A stretch of DNA of 64,000 nucleotides from Motacilla alba alba (lineage: Eukaryota > Chordata > Aves > Passeriformes > Motacillidae): positions 15,781,013-15,845,012 of the forward strand of contig NC_052026.1 of the NCBI RefSeq assembly GCF_015832195.1. The letters are read 5' to 3'. A program made the translations under genes and the position numbers. Of the stretch, positions 61,587 through 64,000 are shown one piece after another. The notes under the pieces were generated by a model. The model worked only from the letters and a program-made list of their open reading frames with translations, was not told where the DNA came from and did not search any database. Position 1 is the stretch's first letter, and the number at the start of each line of letters is the position of its first letter.

Positions 61587-61700
61587 TTCATCTGAGAATC
61601 TCAAAGGGTTTCATAAACATAATTAATTAACCCTCTCAGCATCTGAGACAAGAGCATAATAATATCCCCATGCAACAGCTGAAGAAACACAGGCACAGCA
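61587..61700 (-). mobile_element. MIR/CORE-SINE-like relic
   Basis: The plus strand reads TTCATCTGAGAATCTCAAAG, GGTTTCATAAACATAATTAA, CATAATAATATCCCCATG, then CAGCTGAAGAAACACAGGCA and CAGCA. This ordered series is the reverse complement of the tail half of ancient amniote MIR-type SINEs. Several short indels separate the blocks. The exact subfamily is not assigned. The frames at 61623-62096 start in or near it and are not genes. Confidence 0.65.
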
Positions 61701-64000
61701 CCGTCCTGCATCGCGTGCCTCGGACTGTGCGTAATGGGGATGCTTTGAAGAGAAAGAAAAGACCAGGTTTATGCTGCCTCCAGCCCTGCTCTCATGTAGA
61801 CAGGCAGGGTGGCTTCTCCAGGAGGCTGAACTCCTGCCATGTCCCTCTGCCAGAAATGCCCATGGAGGCTCTGGACAGCCTTTGAGGTTGGCATCACCTC
61901 CAGCAGGCACTGGGGCACAGGAGATGTGGGCTTTGCCTCACCTCCCATCTGCACCAGGACAGCTTTCCCTGGAAAACCTTCTCTAGATGAAAAAAAAAAG
62001 TTTCTTCTGGATTTTTGGGCACTAAGAACTACCAGTCCCTTGAGGTACTTTTCCCTCACACATCACAACAATTTAGCCGCAAGGAGACCCCAGTAACAGA
62101 ATTCACACTTTTTTTTTTGACTGCTGGTGTCCCTGCAATGTGATTTCTATGCACACACGGAATAAAAAGCTCTCATGGAAAGCTACCACTTCCATCCACA
62201 TTCTGACACTGCCATGGGAGAGATGTGCCCGTGATGCTTCCAGGCTCTCACAGAAGACCAAATGTTTTCAGGAAATCAAGGAAAACTGCTGAGATCTGCA
62301 TTGTGTGCTCATTCTTCCAACAGGATATTCATTTCCATGGGGTTTACAATAAGGAATTCAGAAAATGTATACATCATGACTTTTTAGCCTTACTACCCCT
62401 GATTTTAATTTCATTATTTTCAAGCCTTACGCATTTCATTATTATCAAACTGTAAAATTAAGTTTTAATTTGACCTATTTAAGCCAAAACTAATGTAAGA
62501 GTATTGCTGACCTACAGACGGGCATGGGAGAATTCACATTCTTGATAATTCAATTTGTTGGCACATTTTGTTGTCTCACTGTAGCAGCTTCTCCTGGTGT
62601 ATAAGTTTTCTTTTATATAAACTAATCTGCTGGTGTAAAATGTCTGTTGCTGCAAATGTAATTTTATTTGTTAAAGAGGTAACTGGATAAGTTCTCAAGG
62701 TCAGTTAAAATTTCTTGGCTATTAAAAGGAATTTTGAACTAAAAATTTACCATTATATTAGAATACTGACATCACATATATAATTTTGACATATAAGCGA
62801 CTTCCTCAGTACTGGCAGTCAGACATTGAAAAGCATTTGTTGTTTTCATACAATGACCGCTAAAATCCATGGAAAAATTCCAAGGACTTTAATAAGCTTT
62901 GAATTGGGCACATTATTACTATGAATGTAATTCTGGATACCTCACATAACATCTAGGCCATGTGAGAAACTTAGGAAAAGCAATTAACATTCTTGCATCG
63001 ACTTTTGTATTTACATTTGAAATTTACCATTTAAGACTTTAATTCTCCATAAAACTGCTTAAATATACATAACTTCAGTGTTCTTTAAATGTTTTATGAT
63101 CTTCCTGAAATGATCCTCTAATTAAAATCACTTACTTAACTTGGTATCTTAAATTTACCTACTTTTATTTTATTTGGAAGGAATTGGATTTAATGGGCAG
63201 GTTTTGTTCATTTTCTTTCTGAGGAAATCTTAATTTGGAAGGAAAATTATGATTATATGGTAGGGAGAAGGATGTCTTGAAGGCTGCAGACTTAAACTAG
63301 TGGTAATCATTAGCTACCATGTATGACATGATGTAGATAATTAAGAAATAAATTTATTACAGAAACTTGGAATTATCAATTAAAAAGTAGTCAGTGTGGT
63401 CCCCCAAGGTCTGATATGATTACCTGCCTTATCTGGGCTGTCACTTCCAATGCTGGCTGGAATCTCAAAGACCTCAGAGGGGGCTCCCTGTGTCAAGTTA
63501 AATAAGTGAGACAACCTTAGTGGAAAAATGCAATGATATGAGCAGGTGCAAACAGAACACTTCTAGAGGAGAATAAAGAGATCGGTTTGAACCTGAATAT
63601 TACTGGCAAGCTGCTCTTCCTTCCTAATGTACTTCAGAATGGATGGGCAGCACCATTCCCTCTGTGGTTGTACCCCAGTCTGCTTGATGTGCTAAGGAAT
63701 GCTGAGCCTCAGGGGCAATAAAGGACACCCCAGCCTGTTACATTTTTTTCTTACCTATAATCTCTGCAGACTTTGATTTTTCCTTTGAGTTTCCTCAGGT
63801 TTAAGGCCAGAAGAGGCAATTAAATTATCTACTCTGATCTTGTATATATGTGAGGGCACTAAGCTACACTCACTAGCCTCCTTTTCTCTAAGCTCCCTGT
63901 CATCCCACTGATCCACAAACGTGTCTCAATTATGAGGCAGTGAATCAGTGTAAAAAAATAAACAGCTCCTCCCACCTGCCTTTGTCTCCAAAATCTCAGC
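61701..64000. other. noncoding DNA, no gene recognised
   Basis: A GC-richer patch at 61700-61990 has several overlapping frames on both strands (up to 96 codons) but no domain. From about 62500 to 63400 the DNA is strongly AT-rich, frame-free and non-repetitive. Toward the end it is mixed. No transcript boundary is visible. Confidence 0.5.

Noticed and set aside
1..64000. CRISPR array, bacterial operon, phage or plasmid feature
   Set aside because: No regularly spaced repeats, ribosome-binding sites or long adjacent frames; the repeats present are those of a bird nuclear genome.

Overview
This window looks like nuclear DNA from a bird. The evidence is its interspersed repeats: three CR1 retroposon fragments (two with the avian CR1 3' end, one old and internally deleted), a solo long terminal repeat (LTR) of a type I recognise from avian endogenous retroviruses, two diverged copies of a second LTR-like repeat, and traces of ancient amniote MIR/CORE-SINE sequence. 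The CR1 copy at 51749-51962 resembles a subfamily I associate with passerines, but that is recall and not a search result.

I recognise no protein-coding gene, coding exon, tRNA, rRNA, snRNA or CRISPR array. The longest ATG-to-stop frame encodes 172 residues (20687-21205). None of the open frames shows a recognisable domain, apart from one weak zinc-finger-like motif near 26086-26178. Small ORFs lie on both strands at chance density, often over poly(T) or poly(A) tracts. The window is best read as intergenic or intronic DNA. I cannot tell which gene it lies in or near, and short exons could escape reading by eye.

Layout: 1-15.5 kb is mostly single-copy AT-rich DNA with homopolymer tracts. The repeat-rich part is 15.5-25.2 kb: LTR-like copy A, the old CR1, a 22-bp tandem duplication, LTR-like copy B, the solo LTR, and MIR-like pieces. 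From 25 to 30 kb there is a possible zinc-finger relic, an ancient-repeat trace and a 42-base poly(A). At 30499-30584 there is a perfect 42-bp inverted repeat with a 2-base spacer, the most unusual object in the window. From 30.6 to 51.7 kb there is mainly single-copy DNA with one short CR1 tail, a 34-bp tandem duplication and small repeats. From 51.7 to 64 kb there is a CR1, a GAT/AAT microsatellite, a GC-rich CAG-bearing patch, a MIR-like relic and AT-rich stretches that resemble conserved regulatory DNA.

No genes act together here, and I see no sign of a new multi-gene system. The points worth following are the near-perfect palindrome, the repeat history, and several AT-rich blocks that could be enhancers if cross-species alignment shows conservation.
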